A DNA stretch of 64,000 bases from Tropicimonas sp033101155 (GTDB lineage Bacteria > Pseudomonadota > Alphaproteobacteria > Rhodobacterales > Rhodobacteraceae). The notes beneath the pieces were generated by a model. That model saw nothing but the letters and a program-made list of their open reading frames with translations. It was not told where the DNA came from and searched no databases. Positions 9,061-17,168 of this stretch are shown here, piece after piece. Where the stretch lies: assembly GCF_033101155.1 (NCBI RefSeq), contig NZ_JAWMPX010000005.1, positions 124,001 to 188,000 of the forward strand, written 5' to 3'. Every line of letters begins with the position of its first letter. Positions within the stretch are counted from its first letter, which is position 1. A program made the position numbers and the translations under genes.

Positions 9061-9079
9061 TGGTCATCTGACCTGACCA
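9061..9079. promoter_or_regulatory. candidate operator of the adjacent GntR regulator
   Basis: The sequence TGGTCATCTGACCTGACCA contains the perfect inverted repeat TGGTCA-N7-TGACCA and, nested in it, GGTCA-N2-TGACC. FadR/PdhR-type GntR regulators recognise TGGT-N-ACCA-like palindromes. Its position, 18 bases before the regulator start, fits autoregulation. This is inference; no binding data can be read from sequence. Confidence 0.5.
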
Positions 9080-9096
9080 ATTCAGCCGGTTCCCAG

Positions 9097-9864
9097 ATGC
9101 CCTTCACACCCATCCATTCCGAAAAGCTCAGCAGCGCCGTTGTCGATCAGATCGAGACGCTGATCCTGCGGGGCATTCTCCACCCCTCGGAGCGCCTGCC
9201 CTCCGAGCGCGACCTGTCCGAACGGCTGGGCGTATCGCGCCCCTCGCTGCGCGAAGCCTTGTCGGAACTCGAAGCGCGCGGGCTGATCCAGCGCAAGGCT
9301 GGCGCGGGCATCTTTGTCTCCGAGATCACGGCGGCCGCCTTTTCGCAGCCATTGATCGACCTGTTCTCGCGCCATGACGAAGCCGTCTTCGACTATCTCG
9401 CCTTTCGCCGCGACATGGAAGGATTGGCCGCCGAACGCGCGGCACGGCTGGGCTCGGAGACGGATCTCGCGGTGATATCCGAGATCATGGCGCAGATGGA
9501 GAAAGCGCATGAGAACCGCTCAGGCGCGGAAGAGGCGCGGCTCGATGCCGATTTTCACCTCGCCATCGTCGAGGCCAGCCATAACATCGTCATGCTGCAC
9601 ATGATGCGGGCCACCTACCAACTCCTGCGCGAAGGGGTCTTCTACAACCGTCAGGAAATGTTCCGCCAACGTGTCACGCGGTCCGACCTGCTGGGGCAAC
9701 ACCGCGCCATTCATGACGCCATCCGCGCCCGCGATCCCGAAGGCGCACGGATGGCGGTCGAGGCGCATCTCGACTATGTCGAGACAGCGATGCTCGATCT
9801 GCGCCGCGCCGAGCATAACGAGGCTATCGCGCGCCAGCGGCTGCAGCACACCAGGGACAGCTGA
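9097..9864 (+). CDS. FadR/GntR-family transcriptional regulator
   Basis: 255 residues. The winged-helix DNA-binding domain lies at about 8-75 (LPSERDLSERLGVSRPSLREALSELEARGLI, typical GntR), and the all-helical FCD ligand domain at about 90-235 contains the metal/ligand-site pattern of this subfamily (DADFHLAIVEASHN, LGQHRAIHDAI). It resembles regulators of lactate, pyruvate and sugar-acid metabolism (PdhR/LldR type); the effector is unknown. A candidate operator overlaps its leader. It is followed 118 bases later by a small monooxygenase-fold protein that could be cotranscribed. Confidence 0.9.
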   Translation: MPFTPIHSEKLSSAVVDQIETLILRGILHPSERLPSERDLSERLGVSRPSLREALSELEARGLIQRKAGAGIFVSEITAAAFSQPLIDLFSRHDEAVFDYLAFRRDMEGLAAERAARLGSETDLAVISEIMAQMEKAHENRSGAEEARLDADFHLAIVEASHNIVMLHMMRATYQLLREGVFYNRQEMFRQRVTRSDLLGQHRAIHDAIRARDPEGARMAVEAHLDYVETAMLDLRRAEHNEAIARQRLQHTRDS

Positions 9865-9982
9865 CGCGCGATCCTGTCGGGGTCCCGGCCAGCGCATTCG
9901 GCGATTCATCCCATCCATGCTATCTTTTCCTTGGGTAAACCACCCAACCGCCAACGGGCGGATCATTTCAGGGAGGACAGAC

Positions 9983-10270
9983 ATGTTTGCCAGAGTGACA
10001 CATTACAAGATGAAGCCCGGCTCGCGCGCAGCGGCCACCGAGATCATGCACGGCTTGCAAGCCGATATCCTGGCATTGCCGGGAATGGTGCGGTTCATCA
10101 ACGTAATGAATGATGATGGCAGTGGGCATGTCGTCGCGCTGTCGACGGTCGAAACCATGGATGCCGAGACTGCGAACAAGGTCACCAAGCTCTGGGGCGC
10201 GTTTGCCGACCACCTTGAAGGACCGCCGGAACGCGGCTCCTACCACGTCATCGCCGATTGGGCGGTCTGA
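9983..10270 (+). CDS. small ABM/dimeric alpha-beta barrel protein
   Basis: 95 residues. The start at 9983 is preceded by a good ribosome binding site (GGGAGGACAG). The fold pattern is strand (MFARVTHYKMKPGS), helix (AAATEIMHGLQADI), strand (MVRFINVMN), strand (HVVALSTVET) and helix, ending YHVIADWAV, typical of the antibiotic-biosynthesis-monooxygenase-like dimeric barrel superfamily. Members bind or oxidise small molecules without a fixed cofactor. A strong bidirectional terminator lies downstream. Confidence 0.75.
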   Translation: MFARVTHYKMKPGSRAAATEIMHGLQADILALPGMVRFINVMNDDGSGHVVALSTVETMDAETANKVTKLWGAFADHLEGPPERGSYHVIADWAV

Positions 10271-10294
10271 GGACGGCTGAAAGCGGGACCTGTA

Positions 10295-10335
10295 AAACGG
10301 ACAAGGGCCGGCGCAATGCCGGCCCTTGTCCGTTT
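10295..10335. terminator. bidirectional intrinsic terminator
   Basis: A perfect 18-bp stem (10295-10312 with 10318-10335) encloses the 5-base loop GCAAT. The arms begin AAACGGACAAGGGCC and end GGCCCTTGTCCGTTT, so an A-run on one side and a T-run on the other make it usable from both directions. It separates the ABM-like gene (plus strand) from the end of the F0 ATP synthase operon (minus strand). Confidence 0.85.
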
Positions 10336-10350
10336 GTCTGATGTCCAGGA

Positions 10351-10914
10351 TCAGTGGAGCTTGGCGTCCACGACCTTGATGCTGTCGTCGATCAGCGCCG
10401 CGGCATCGGCCTTCTTCAGGCCCTTGGCCACGACCTTTGCGGCGGCGGCAACGGCCACGTTGACTGCGGTGTCCCTGACTTCCTTGACCGCGCCCGCCTC
10501 GGCAGAGGCGATCTGGTCTTCGGCAGCCTGCAGACGACGCGCAATCGACTTCTCGAGGTCGATCTTGGCCTGTTTGGCAGCCTCTTCACCATCGGCCTTG
10601 GCCTGCTGCACGATCAGGTCTGCCTGCTCGGAGACTTCCCGCTGCTTGCGCTCGAAGGAGGCCAGAACCGTCTGGGCTTCCTCACGCAGGGCGCGGGCCT
10701 CGTCCAGATCCTTGCGGATCGTATCGGCCCGGTCATCCAGCATCTTGCCGAGCATGCCCGGCACCTTGAAGTAGACCAGAACACCGATGAAGACGATGAA
10801 GGCAATCAGGACCACGAAGTCCGTATTGCCGAGCGAGAAGAAGGGCCCCGAAGCGGCAAAGGCCGGTGCGGCAGCGCCCGACAGGGCGGCGGACAGGATG
10901 AGCTTGCGCATCAT
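10351..10914 (-). CDS. atpF: ATP synthase F0 subunit b
   Basis: 187 residues. A signal-like leader (MMRKLILSAALSGAAAPAFA) precedes a single membrane helix (FVVLIAFIVFIGVLVYF, about 33-49) and then a long charged coiled coil to about 160. This is the peripheral-stalk b subunit that links F0 to F1. Its ATG overlaps the stop of the b' gene by four bases (ATGA), which implies translational coupling. It is the last gene of the F0 operon and ends just before the bidirectional terminator. Confidence 0.95.
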   Translation of the reverse strand: MMRKLILSAALSGAAAPAFAASGPFFSLGNTDFVVLIAFIVFIGVLVYFKVPGMLGKMLDDRADTIRKDLDEARALREEAQTVLASFERKQREVSEQADLIVQQAKADGEEAAKQAKIDLEKSIARRLQAAEDQIASAEAGAVKEVRDTAVNVAVAAAAKVVAKGLKKADAAALIDDSIKVVDAKLH

Positions 10915-11495
10915 GCGTCTCCCTTGATCTGGGCTTCGACCGCGGCAGCCACGGCCCCCGCATCGACCGGACGGCCCAGCGCGGACACGATCTCGGACGC
11001 GGTTTCCTTGGCCACGGCATCGACCGCTATGATCGCGCTGTCGCGGATCTCGGCGATATGGGCTGCCGACTCGGCGGCCTTCGCCGCGATATCGGCATCC
11101 GCCTTCGCGGTCGCCACGTCCAGCTCGGCCTTGATCGCGGCACGGGTCTCGCCCGCGATCTTCTGCGCTTCGGCGCGCGCCTCGGCCAGGGCCTTCTCAT
11201 AGGCCTTCTCAGCCTCGACCGCCTTGAGCTTGAGCTCTTCGGCCGCGGCAATATCGTTGGTGATCGTACCCTTCCGCTCGGCGAGAACGCCGGCGATGCG
11301 GGGCAGCGCGATCTTGGTCAGGATGTAGTAAATCGCCAAGATCGCGATGATCAGCCAGAAAATCTGGTTCGGAAAGGTCGCGAAGTCGAGCTGCGGCATA
11401 CCGGCGCCCTCGGCTGCATGTGCAGCGTCAGCGGCCCCGTGCGCGGCATCGGTCGCGTGTTCCGTAGCTGTGGTTGCGTGGCTGTCGCCTGCCAT
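10911..11495 (-). CDS. atpX: ATP synthase F0 subunit b' (second b subunit)
   Basis: 194 residues. An Ala/His-rich N-terminus (HATDAAHGAADAAHAAEG) precedes the membrane helix (IFWLIIAILAIYYILT, about 55-70) and the motif LPRIAGVLAERKGTITNDI that is typical of b' chains. The rest is a charged coiled coil. Photosynthetic-type and alphaproteobacterial ATP synthases use a b/b' heterodimer as stalk. The start at 11495 has AGGAGG nine bases upstream; the longer frame to 11525 does not. Also called atpG or atpF2 in some genomes. Confidence 0.94.
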   Translation of the reverse strand: MAGDSHATTATEHATDAAHGAADAAHAAEGAGMPQLDFATFPNQIFWLIIAILAIYYILTKIALPRIAGVLAERKGTITNDIAAAEELKLKAVEAEKAYEKALAEARAEAQKIAGETRAAIKAELDVATAKADADIAAKAAESAAHIAEIRDSAIIAVDAVAKETASEIVSALGRPVDAGAVAAAVEAQIKGDA

Positions 11496-11579
11496 GCTGT
11501 CCTCCTGGATCTGGAAGTTCACCAAGGGGGCCGAGCGGATCGGCCCGCCCCCCTGGCGGCAAGGATCTCAGAAGTTCTC

Positions 11580-11804
11580 TTAGACGGCGAACATCAGCAG
11601 AAGCGCGACCAGGAACGAGAAGATGCCCAGGGCTTCGGCGAATGCGATACCGATGAAGAGAGTTGCGGTCTGGCTGGCAGCCGCAGTGGGGTTGCGCAGA
11701 GCGCCGGCGAGGAAGTTGCCAGCAACGTGGCCAACACCGATAGCAGCAGCGCCAGAACCGATTGCAGCCAGGCCAGCGCCGATATGTGCGAGATCGCCTT
11801 CCAT
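11580..11804 (-). CDS. atpE: ATP synthase F0 subunit c
   Basis: 74 residues forming a helical hairpin. Helix 1 is Gly-rich (GAGLAAIGSGAAAIGVG), the polar loop is LRNPTA, and helix 2 (LFIGIAFAEALGIFSFLVALLLMF) contains the proton-carrying Glu in AEALG. It forms the c-ring rotor of F0. It sits between atpB and the b' gene, with 84 bases before b', a longer gap than elsewhere in the operon and typical for the highly expressed c subunit. Confidence 0.97.
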   Translation of the reverse strand: MEGDLAHIGAGLAAIGSGAAAIGVGHVAGNFLAGALRNPTAAASQTATLFIGIAFAEALGIFSFLVALLLMFAV

Positions 11805-11865
11805 GATGATTTCTCCTTGCGATTGGAAGTTGATGTTTTTGGTATTCGGGACCTTTGCGCCGTCT

Positions 11866-12636
11866 TTAATGGGACGGGTGCAGCGCGTCCTTGAGATAGA
11901 CGCAGGTCAGAATTGTGAAGACATAGGCCTGGATGAAGGCCACGAGGACCTCGAGGCCATAGACCGCCGTGATGGCGAGGATCGAGAAGGGCGCGATGGT
12001 GGCGACGGCGGCGAAGCCCGCGAACACCTTGATCACCGCGTGACCGGCCATGATGTTTCCGGCAAGACGAATGGAGTGGCTCACCGGGCGAACGAAATAC
12101 GAGATGATCTCGATCACCGCGAGGATCGGGCGCAGCGCCATCGGCGCCGAGCTGACCCAGAACAGGCCGAGGAACTTGGTGCCATTGAGAACGAAGCCGA
12201 GCACGGTCACCGTCAGGAACACCGCCATGGCGAGGATCGCCGTAACAGCGATATGCGAGGTGGTGGCGAAGGACATCGGCAGCAGGCCGAGGAAGTTCGC
12301 GGTCACGATGAACATGAAGAGCGTCATGATATAGGGGAAGAAGCGAACGGCATCCTTGCCGGCCACATCCTCGACCATCTTGTAGACAAAGCCATAGGCC
12401 AGCTCGGCGACCGACTGGGCGCGGCTGGGGATGATGGCGCGGCCACGGGTGCCGACGACGAGCAGCAGGACAACAGCGCCGACCGCGAGTGCGAGCCAGA
12501 GCGTCACGTTCGTGGGCGTGAGCATGCCGATATGGTCGCCGCCGAAGAGCGGTTCGACCTTGAACTGGTCCATCGGGTGAATCTGGATACCGCCGCCGTG
12601 TGCTTCGTCTGCCAACGTCTCAGTCCCTCTTTTCAT
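11866..12636 (-). CDS. atpB: ATP synthase F0 subunit a
   Basis: 256 residues with five or six membrane helices. IHPMDQFKVEPLFG is the typical alphaproteobacterial N-terminus, and the essential arginine lies in SHSIRLAGNIMAGH of helix 4. Subunit a forms the two proton half-channels facing the c-ring. The start at 12636 (MKRGTE) overlaps the atpI stop by 17 bases; a slightly later start is possible because the family similarity begins about 15 residues in. Confidence 0.94.
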   Translation of the reverse strand: MKRGTETLADEAHGGGIQIHPMDQFKVEPLFGGDHIGMLTPTNVTLWLALAVGAVVLLLVVGTRGRAIIPSRAQSVAELAYGFVYKMVEDVAGKDAVRFFPYIMTLFMFIVTANFLGLLPMSFATTSHIAVTAILAMAVFLTVTVLGFVLNGTKFLGLFWVSSAPMALRPILAVIEIISYFVRPVSHSIRLAGNIMAGHAVIKVFAGFAAVATIAPFSILAITAVYGLEVLVAFIQAYVFTILTCVYLKDALHPSH

Positions 12637-12973
12637 CGGCGGCTTTCGCCGCTTGCTTACCTTGCGCGGCGGCTTGGGCCACCTGCTTCTCCTGAACATC
12701 CGCGGCGGTTCGCATCATCACGCGCACACCGGCCACAAAGCCCAGCAATATGAACAGCACCAGCATGAAGGGCTTCGTTCCGAGCAGAACATCCAACCCA
12801 AGGCCGACGCCAAGACCGATTACGATACCGGCCACAAGCTCCGTCACCATCTGCCAGGCCACATTGGCCTGAGAGAGGTCTCCCGTTGCAGAGGTGTCCG
12901 TTTCCTCGCCCTTGGCGCGTGCGATCTTCTTTTCGAGCTGCCTGAGCTGCTCGCGCTCGCTTTTCTCCGCCAC
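12620..12973 (-). CDS. atpI: ATP synthase accessory protein AtpI
   Basis: 117 residues with a charged N-terminus (EREQLRQLEKKIARAKG) and two membrane helices (AWQMVTELVAGIVIGLGVGLG and FMLVLFILLGFVAGVRVMM), the AtpI/AtpQ arrangement. AtpI proteins assist assembly of the c-ring. A GTG at 12973 was chosen because GGAGG lies about 11 bases upstream; the alternative TTG at 13003 would include this site inside the gene. It is the first gene of the F0 operon. Confidence 0.85.
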   Translation of the reverse strand: MAEKSEREQLRQLEKKIARAKGEETDTSATGDLSQANVAWQMVTELVAGIVIGLGVGLGLDVLLGTKPFMLVLFILLGFVAGVRVMMRTAADVQEKQVAQAAAQGKQAAKAADEKRD

Positions 12974-13031
12974 TGGGGGCCACCCTCCAACAGTTCGCTG
13001 CAAGCTAGTCCGGCGGGGCGCTCTGAGTCAA

Positions 13032-13328
13032 TCAGCTATGCTGCAATTGCATTGCCAAACAACTCATTGATTTTGATATGTTTTTACAATTCTCCTGAAA
13101 CGCTGCCAGCCCGTTAGCGCCCAACAAGCCCGCATCGGCAAATTCAACCATCCGGTTGACATTCCATTCGGGCCCAGTCGTTTGAACCGTCGCAACGCCC
13201 CCAGAAGTGCACTGACCGCCCCGCTCCACGCAGCCCGTCGGCGCGCCTGTTTCGGCATCAATCCACAAGTCGCCGCACCGGCACCGCCGCGCGGTCCGAC
13301 AGGTCACCATACCACGTGGACAGATCAC
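13032..13328 (-). CDS. possible small cysteine-containing protein (doubtful)
   Basis: 98 codons opening with GTG at 13328 and no ribosome binding site. Five of the seven cysteines lie in the first half (CPRG, CRTARRCRCG, CVERGGQC). The C-terminal part reads like protein (NRMVEFADAGLLGANGLAAF) but no family is recognised. It ends about 60 bases upstream of the atpI start, so it may also be leader DNA of the ATP synthase operon. It fills most of the 13004-13371 gap, in which nothing else was found. Confidence 0.25.
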   Translation of the reverse strand: MICPRGMVTCRTARRCRCGDLWIDAETGAPTGCVERGGQCTSGGVATVQTTGPEWNVNRMVEFADAGLLGANGLAAFQENCKNISKSMSCLAMQLQHS

Positions 13329-13371
13329 CCGGAGGCCTGCAGACTCTCCATGTTACAAAGGGAGTCTTGCC

Positions 13372-13992
13372 ATGCCGACCCCGAAGACACTCCGTTCGAT
13401 CGCCACCAAGGGCGCGTGCCTCTCCGTCCCCCTTCCAGCCCTGCTCTGCGCCACCGGCCTAGCTCTGGCCGGGCCCGCTCCGCCTCCACCTGACGGCGCA
13501 TACATCCTCGCCTTTACCAACAGCGCCACCGCCGCCATGGAAAAGCGGATCCGCGAAGGCGCGCGGGTTTGCTCCGAACTGACCTGGGTCTACCGCCCGG
13601 ATTGCCTTGCCCAGACCTTCCGTACCGCGTCCCGACTGAATGGCAGCAAGCCGGATTATCGTGACGCCAGGAAGATCCTCGGGCAGGCCGGCAAGAAGCT
13701 CGACGCGCTGGTGACCGCCAATCTCGACCCGGCAACGCCGCCGCTCAAGGTCGCCCGAAAGACCTATCGGCCGGTCACGTCAGGCAGCCGCGCGACGGTC
13801 TCGAAATCATCCCGCGCCATCGTCCGGGAGACAGAATCCCAACTCCTGCGGTCCGGCAATTCGTCCAAACGGCAGGCGCATTACACCCGCATCGCCGAGG
13901 CCGTTTCATCCACAGAGCTTTTGCTGCGCTCCGCATTGCAGCACCCGTTCCGGCGTCTCGCGGCGATGCGCCGTCTCTGGCCCGCGGCCTGA
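13372..13992 (+). CDS. exported hypothetical protein
   Basis: 206 residues. A basic start and hydrophobic core (LPALLCATGLALA, about 22-34) followed by GPAPPPP look like a Sec signal peptide. The mature part is helical and positively charged, with Cys residues in CSELTWVYRPDC that could pair. I do not recognise the family. AGGGAG before the ATG supports the start. Codon use is like its neighbours. It ends about 95 bases before a convergent membrane-protein gene. Confidence 0.6.
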   Translation: MPTPKTLRSIATKGACLSVPLPALLCATGLALAGPAPPPPDGAYILAFTNSATAAMEKRIREGARVCSELTWVYRPDCLAQTFRTASRLNGSKPDYRDARKILGQAGKKLDALVTANLDPATPPLKVARKTYRPVTSGSRATVSKSSRAIVRETESQLLRSGNSSKRQAHYTRIAEAVSSTELLLRSALQHPFRRLAAMRRLWPAA

Positions 13993-14086
13993 TCCCACGC
14001 CTTGGCGAGCTTTCGGACGCTCTCCTGTGGTCGGCCTGCCGCGAAGGCGGGCAGGTCCGTCATAGGCCGCTGACACCCGCAGCAGA

Positions 14087-14587
14087 TCACCGGCGCGGGG
14101 CAGGCACATCCTCCGGTGCAATTCCAAGCCAGTCATTAACCGCCTGTGCCGCCGGTCCGACGCCACTGCCGGTTACAGAGACCCCAGCCAAAGGGCGCGC
14201 CATGGGTCCGGTCGGCGAGTCGAAGACGAGGACCAACCGGCTTGAGGGCTCCCGCCCACGGCTTTGAGACAGCTCGACACGAGCGCCAAGCAGCGAGCGC
14301 AACGGTTGCACGTCTTCGTGGTAGCCACGCAATGTCCGGCGGCGCATCCGGACATTGCCGGACTGGCGGTTGAGGATGAGCTGCAGGCGTTCGACGAAGA
14401 CAAGCATGCAGAGCAGCCCGATTCCGCCGCCGCCGAAAATGTAGACCAGCCCGAACGGATCGCCCCGCATCAGCATCGTGATCCCGGCCCCGGCGAAGAA
14501 CAGGATGAACAGCGCAAGACCGATGGTCAGAGGCCAGGGCCTGTAATCAAGGACGAGTTGGCTATGTGTCTGGCGGGTGATCTTCAT
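14087..14587 (-). CDS. hypothetical two-helix membrane protein
   Basis: 166 residues. Two hydrophobic segments (ITIGLALFILFFAGAG-like region at about 20-38 and LVYIFGGGGIGLLCMLVFV at about 50-68) are followed by a soluble part of beta character (RLQLILNRQSGNVRMRRRTL... RLVLVFDSP) that resembles a PH-like or DUF-type domain facing the cytoplasm. The start at 14587 (MKITRQ) leaves a short cytoplasmic N-terminus. Function unknown; no operon partner is evident. Confidence 0.6.
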   Translation of the reverse strand: MKITRQTHSQLVLDYRPWPLTIGLALFILFFAGAGITMLMRGDPFGLVYIFGGGGIGLLCMLVFVERLQLILNRQSGNVRMRRRTLRGYHEDVQPLRSLLGARVELSQSRGREPSSRLVLVFDSPTGPMARPLAGVSVTGSGVGPAAQAVNDWLGIAPEDVPAPRR

Positions 14588-14821
14588 GGCCGGACCGGGC
14601 AGCGGGTGAAACGAGTCACAGACTAACCGGCGTTCCGCCAGGAGTCGCCCATCGATCACACGGATTTCGGAGAAAAAAGAGAATCCTGGCCAAGATTGAA
14701 CGTCAGCCCCCTGAACGAGTCATTCGGTTGCATGCGGGCCTGTTACATGGGCCGTTCAGGGAAGGAAATCGGGGCGAAGGCGATCGGAAAGCAACGCCGT
14801 CGCCCCATGTCTCAAAGTGCC

Positions 14822-15412
14822 TCAGGCCGCCAGCGCCGCAACTTGTGCCCGGGCCGAGGCAACCGTGGCTTCGGCATCGAAGGCAAGGCGGTCGGCACGG
14901 ACCAGTTCGACCTCCGTCATGCCCAGGAAGCCCAGGACGTGACGCAGATACGGCGTCGCATAATCAATGGGCGATCCGGCCTCCGTACCGCCCGACGCCA
15001 TGGCGATGATGACCCGTTTGCCGCTCAGCGCACCTTTCGGGCCTTCTTCCGTGTAGTTGAAGGTGACGCCGGCCCGAGCGACGAGATCGACCCATGCCTT
15101 GAGAGCCGACGGTATTCCGAAATTGTAGACCGGCAGGCCAATGACGATGGTGTCGGCGGCCTTGAGTTCATCGATCAGCCTGTCGGACAGGGCCAGCATG
15201 TCCCGCTGACCCTGCGTGAGGTCATCGGACGTGGCTCCCTTCGTTACGGTCACGAAGCCGTCGTCGATTTGCGGCAGCGGATCGCGCGCCAGATCACGGG
15301 CGATCACCGTTGCGTTGGCGAATTTATGGACGATCTCGTCGACGAGTTCCCGGCTGATGGAGTTTTCGAGGCGGGCTGAGCTGTCAATACGAAGGAGTGT
15401 CTGGGCGGTCAT
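14822..15412 (-). CDS. azoR: FMN-dependent NADH-azoreductase
   Basis: 196 residues with a flavodoxin-like fold. It begins LLRIDSSARLENSISREL, the FMN-phosphate loop of AzoR, and contains LPVYNFGIPSALKAWVDLVARAG and IAMASGGTEAGSPIDYATPYL, both typical. It reduces azo compounds and quinones with NADH in two-electron steps. The start at 15412 is chosen because homology begins there. About 370 bases upstream contain no convincing gene and should hold its promoter. Confidence 0.93.
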   Translation of the reverse strand: MTAQTLLRIDSSARLENSISRELVDEIVHKFANATVIARDLARDPLPQIDDGFVTVTKGATSDDLTQGQRDMLALSDRLIDELKAADTIVIGLPVYNFGIPSALKAWVDLVARAGVTFNYTEEGPKGALSGKRVIIAMASGGTEAGSPIDYATPYLRHVLGFLGMTEVELVRADRLAFDAEATVASARAQVAALAA

Positions 15413-15724
15413 GGGTGTGTTCCTTGGGTGCGATTTCTGTTGCAAGAAACTTGGACATGTTCCTTTCTGCAATCAACTGCTCAAAATAACCATCTAATGT
15501 GCAATTTTGCAAAAAGCCGCCAATGGTGATTTGACCTGGCGCGGTCATGACAGTCCGGTTTGCGGACGAAGCGGGTCTTTGCCGTGATTTTGAGGACATA
15601 GCCCGGAGGCCTATGCAGGCACCGCCTAAGGAAGATGGCGCAGCATCATCTGTGCCACACGTTCAGGACCGGCCAGGCCCAGGCAAGATGAGGTGGTACG
15701 CGTGGGTCGTACTGACCGTGTCAG
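15413..15724. other. intergenic region upstream of azoR
   Basis: About 310 bases between azoR and the terminator of the next small gene. Short open frames exist on both strands, but none has a recognisable product or a good ribosome binding site. It probably carries the azoR promoter; no clear regulator gene (HxlR or LysR are common partners) is encoded here. Confidence 0.5.
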
Positions 15725-15758
15725 AAAAAAAGGGCGCGCAGGTCAACCCTGCACGCCC
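15725..15758 (-). terminator. intrinsic terminator of the small repeat-protein gene
   Basis: On the minus strand a GC-rich hairpin (GGGCG/CGCCC outer stem with an inner GCAGG/CCTGC pairing around 15732-15758) is followed by seven Ts (15725-15731 read as A on the plus strand). It lies 25 bases past the stop of the gene at 15783-16034. Confidence 0.75.
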
Positions 15759-15782
15759 GCTCCCGGGGGGAGCTCCACCGGC

Positions 15783-16034
15783 CTAGTTGTCGTCAGGCCC
15801 GTGAGTGGAGGTCGATAGCCGCGAAACCAGCGGCGCGCCTTGTGGATTCGCGAGAATGCGGGAAATCAGCTGCCGGTTTCCATCTTCACGCTGCAGGGAA
15901 ACCAACTGCGTCAGCTGGGCATTCGAATAGAGACCGGGTTCGACACCGGCATTTCGCGCCAGTTGCTCCTGGCTTGCAAAGGCGGGCATCGCGATGACAG
16001 CGACGAGCCCGGCAAAAACTGCGGTTCTGGTCAT
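15783..16034 (-). CDS. small exported protein with one 38-residue repeat unit
   Basis: 83 residues. A Sec signal peptide (MTRTAVFAGLVAVIAMPAFA) is followed by the segment QEQLARNAGVEPGLYSNAQL and then TQLVSLQREDGNRQLISRIL (residues about 23-61). The same pattern, QLA-x3-GV-x4-[FY]S-x2-[EQ]L-x2-L-x5-D-x3-R-I, occurs twice in the exported protein at 38475-38945. Function is unknown; the mature protein is periplasmic by prediction. It is divergent from the LysR gene at 16200, as its relative is from another LysR gene, so the pair looks like a duplicated regulator/target module. Confidence 0.75.
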   Translation of the reverse strand: MTRTAVFAGLVAVIAMPAFASQEQLARNAGVEPGLYSNAQLTQLVSLQREDGNRQLISRILANPQGAPLVSRLSTSTHGPDDN

Positions 16035-16199
16035 GGTGGTGCCTTTCTTGGGCTGCGGCGCCGTCCCGAGGGAGGAGCGGTCCGGAGCCTCTTGGATGAT
16101 TTTCAGATGGGAGCGGCGGCGCGAAAAAACAGCTTTCGAAAATTGCATCAATCTGTTCATCTACGCACAACACAATCGCGAGAAGCAGGTTCAAGTGTC

Positions 16200-17084
16200 A
16201 TGACAGTGGATACCTGGGACGAAATTCGGACGTCCTTTCACGTCGCCAAGCTGGGGACCGTATCGGGGGCAGCAGAAGCTCTCGGGGTGCATCATGCGAC
16301 GGTGATCCGGCATGTCGACGCGTTGGAAGCGCGGCTCGGCACCAAGCTTTTCCAACGCCATGCGCGTGGCTACACGCCCACGGAGGCCGGGATGGACCTC
16401 TTGCAGGTCGCGGCGGCAACAGAGGATCAGTTCACCCAGCTGGTCGGGCGGATCCGCGGGCGCGGCGCCGATGTATCCGGCGAATTGATTGTGACGTCGA
16501 TCCCGGCCCTGTCGCAACGGCTGACGCCGCTCCTTGTCGAGTTCATGGAGGAACATCCCGAGATCCGGGTGCGTTTCCTGACCGACCAGCGCCTCTTCAA
16601 GCTCGAATATGGCGAGGCGCATGTCGCCATCCGGGCCGGCAGCAAGCCAGACCAGCCGGACAATATCGTCCAGACGCTGGCGCAGGAGCCGATCGGCCTC
16701 TACGCCACGCGCGATTACGTCGAACGCCACGGCCTGCTCACCGAAGGCGCGTGGGACGGACACCGCTTCGTCAATACCGACGACCTGAACACACGCGCGC
16801 CGTTCTACCGCTGGATGTTCGAGACTATTCCGGCCGAGCAGATCACCTATCGCGCCTCGCAGGCCCGCGCGGTGACCGACGGCATCCTCGCCGGCGCCGG
16901 GATCGGCTTCCTGCTGGTACAGGACGCGCAGCGACATCCCGATCTGGTTCAGGTGATGGAGCCAAAACCGGAATGGCGCAGCCACCTCTGGATCGTGACC
17001 CATATCGACCTGCACCGGACCGCGAAGGTGCAGACCATGGTTCAGTTCCTCAAGGAAAAGGCAAAGAGCTGGTCGGACGGATAA
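16200..17084 (+). CDS. LysR-family transcriptional regulator (module 1)
   Basis: 294 residues. The winged HTH at about 8-66 (FHVAKLGTVSGAAEALGVHH, then TVIRHVDALEARLGTKLFQR) is followed by a substrate-binding-like effector domain (about 90-285). It controls transcription in response to a small ligand; the ligand is not predictable. ATG at 16200 overlaps the sequence GTGTCATGACAG, and the divergent small exported-protein gene starts 166 bases away, so it is the likely target. The relation to the regulator at 39343 is in organisation and family; sequence identity is only moderate by eye. Confidence 0.9.
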   Translation: MTVDTWDEIRTSFHVAKLGTVSGAAEALGVHHATVIRHVDALEARLGTKLFQRHARGYTPTEAGMDLLQVAAATEDQFTQLVGRIRGRGADVSGELIVTSIPALSQRLTPLLVEFMEEHPEIRVRFLTDQRLFKLEYGEAHVAIRAGSKPDQPDNIVQTLAQEPIGLYATRDYVERHGLLTEGAWDGHRFVNTDDLNTRAPFYRWMFETIPAEQITYRASQARAVTDGILAGAGIGFLLVQDAQRHPDLVQVMEPKPEWRSHLWIVTHIDLHRTAKVQTMVQFLKEKAKSWSDG

Positions 17085-17168
17085 AACAACCGACCAAACC
17101 GTATCGGCTTGATCCGTATCAAGGTGACTTTACGGCAGGAGGCGCAGGCTGATCCCAGGAGGACGAAC

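Noticed and set aside
15384..15599. A 71-codon minus-strand frame upstream of azoR
   Set aside because: No ribosome binding site or recognisable product, and it overlaps the azoR start.
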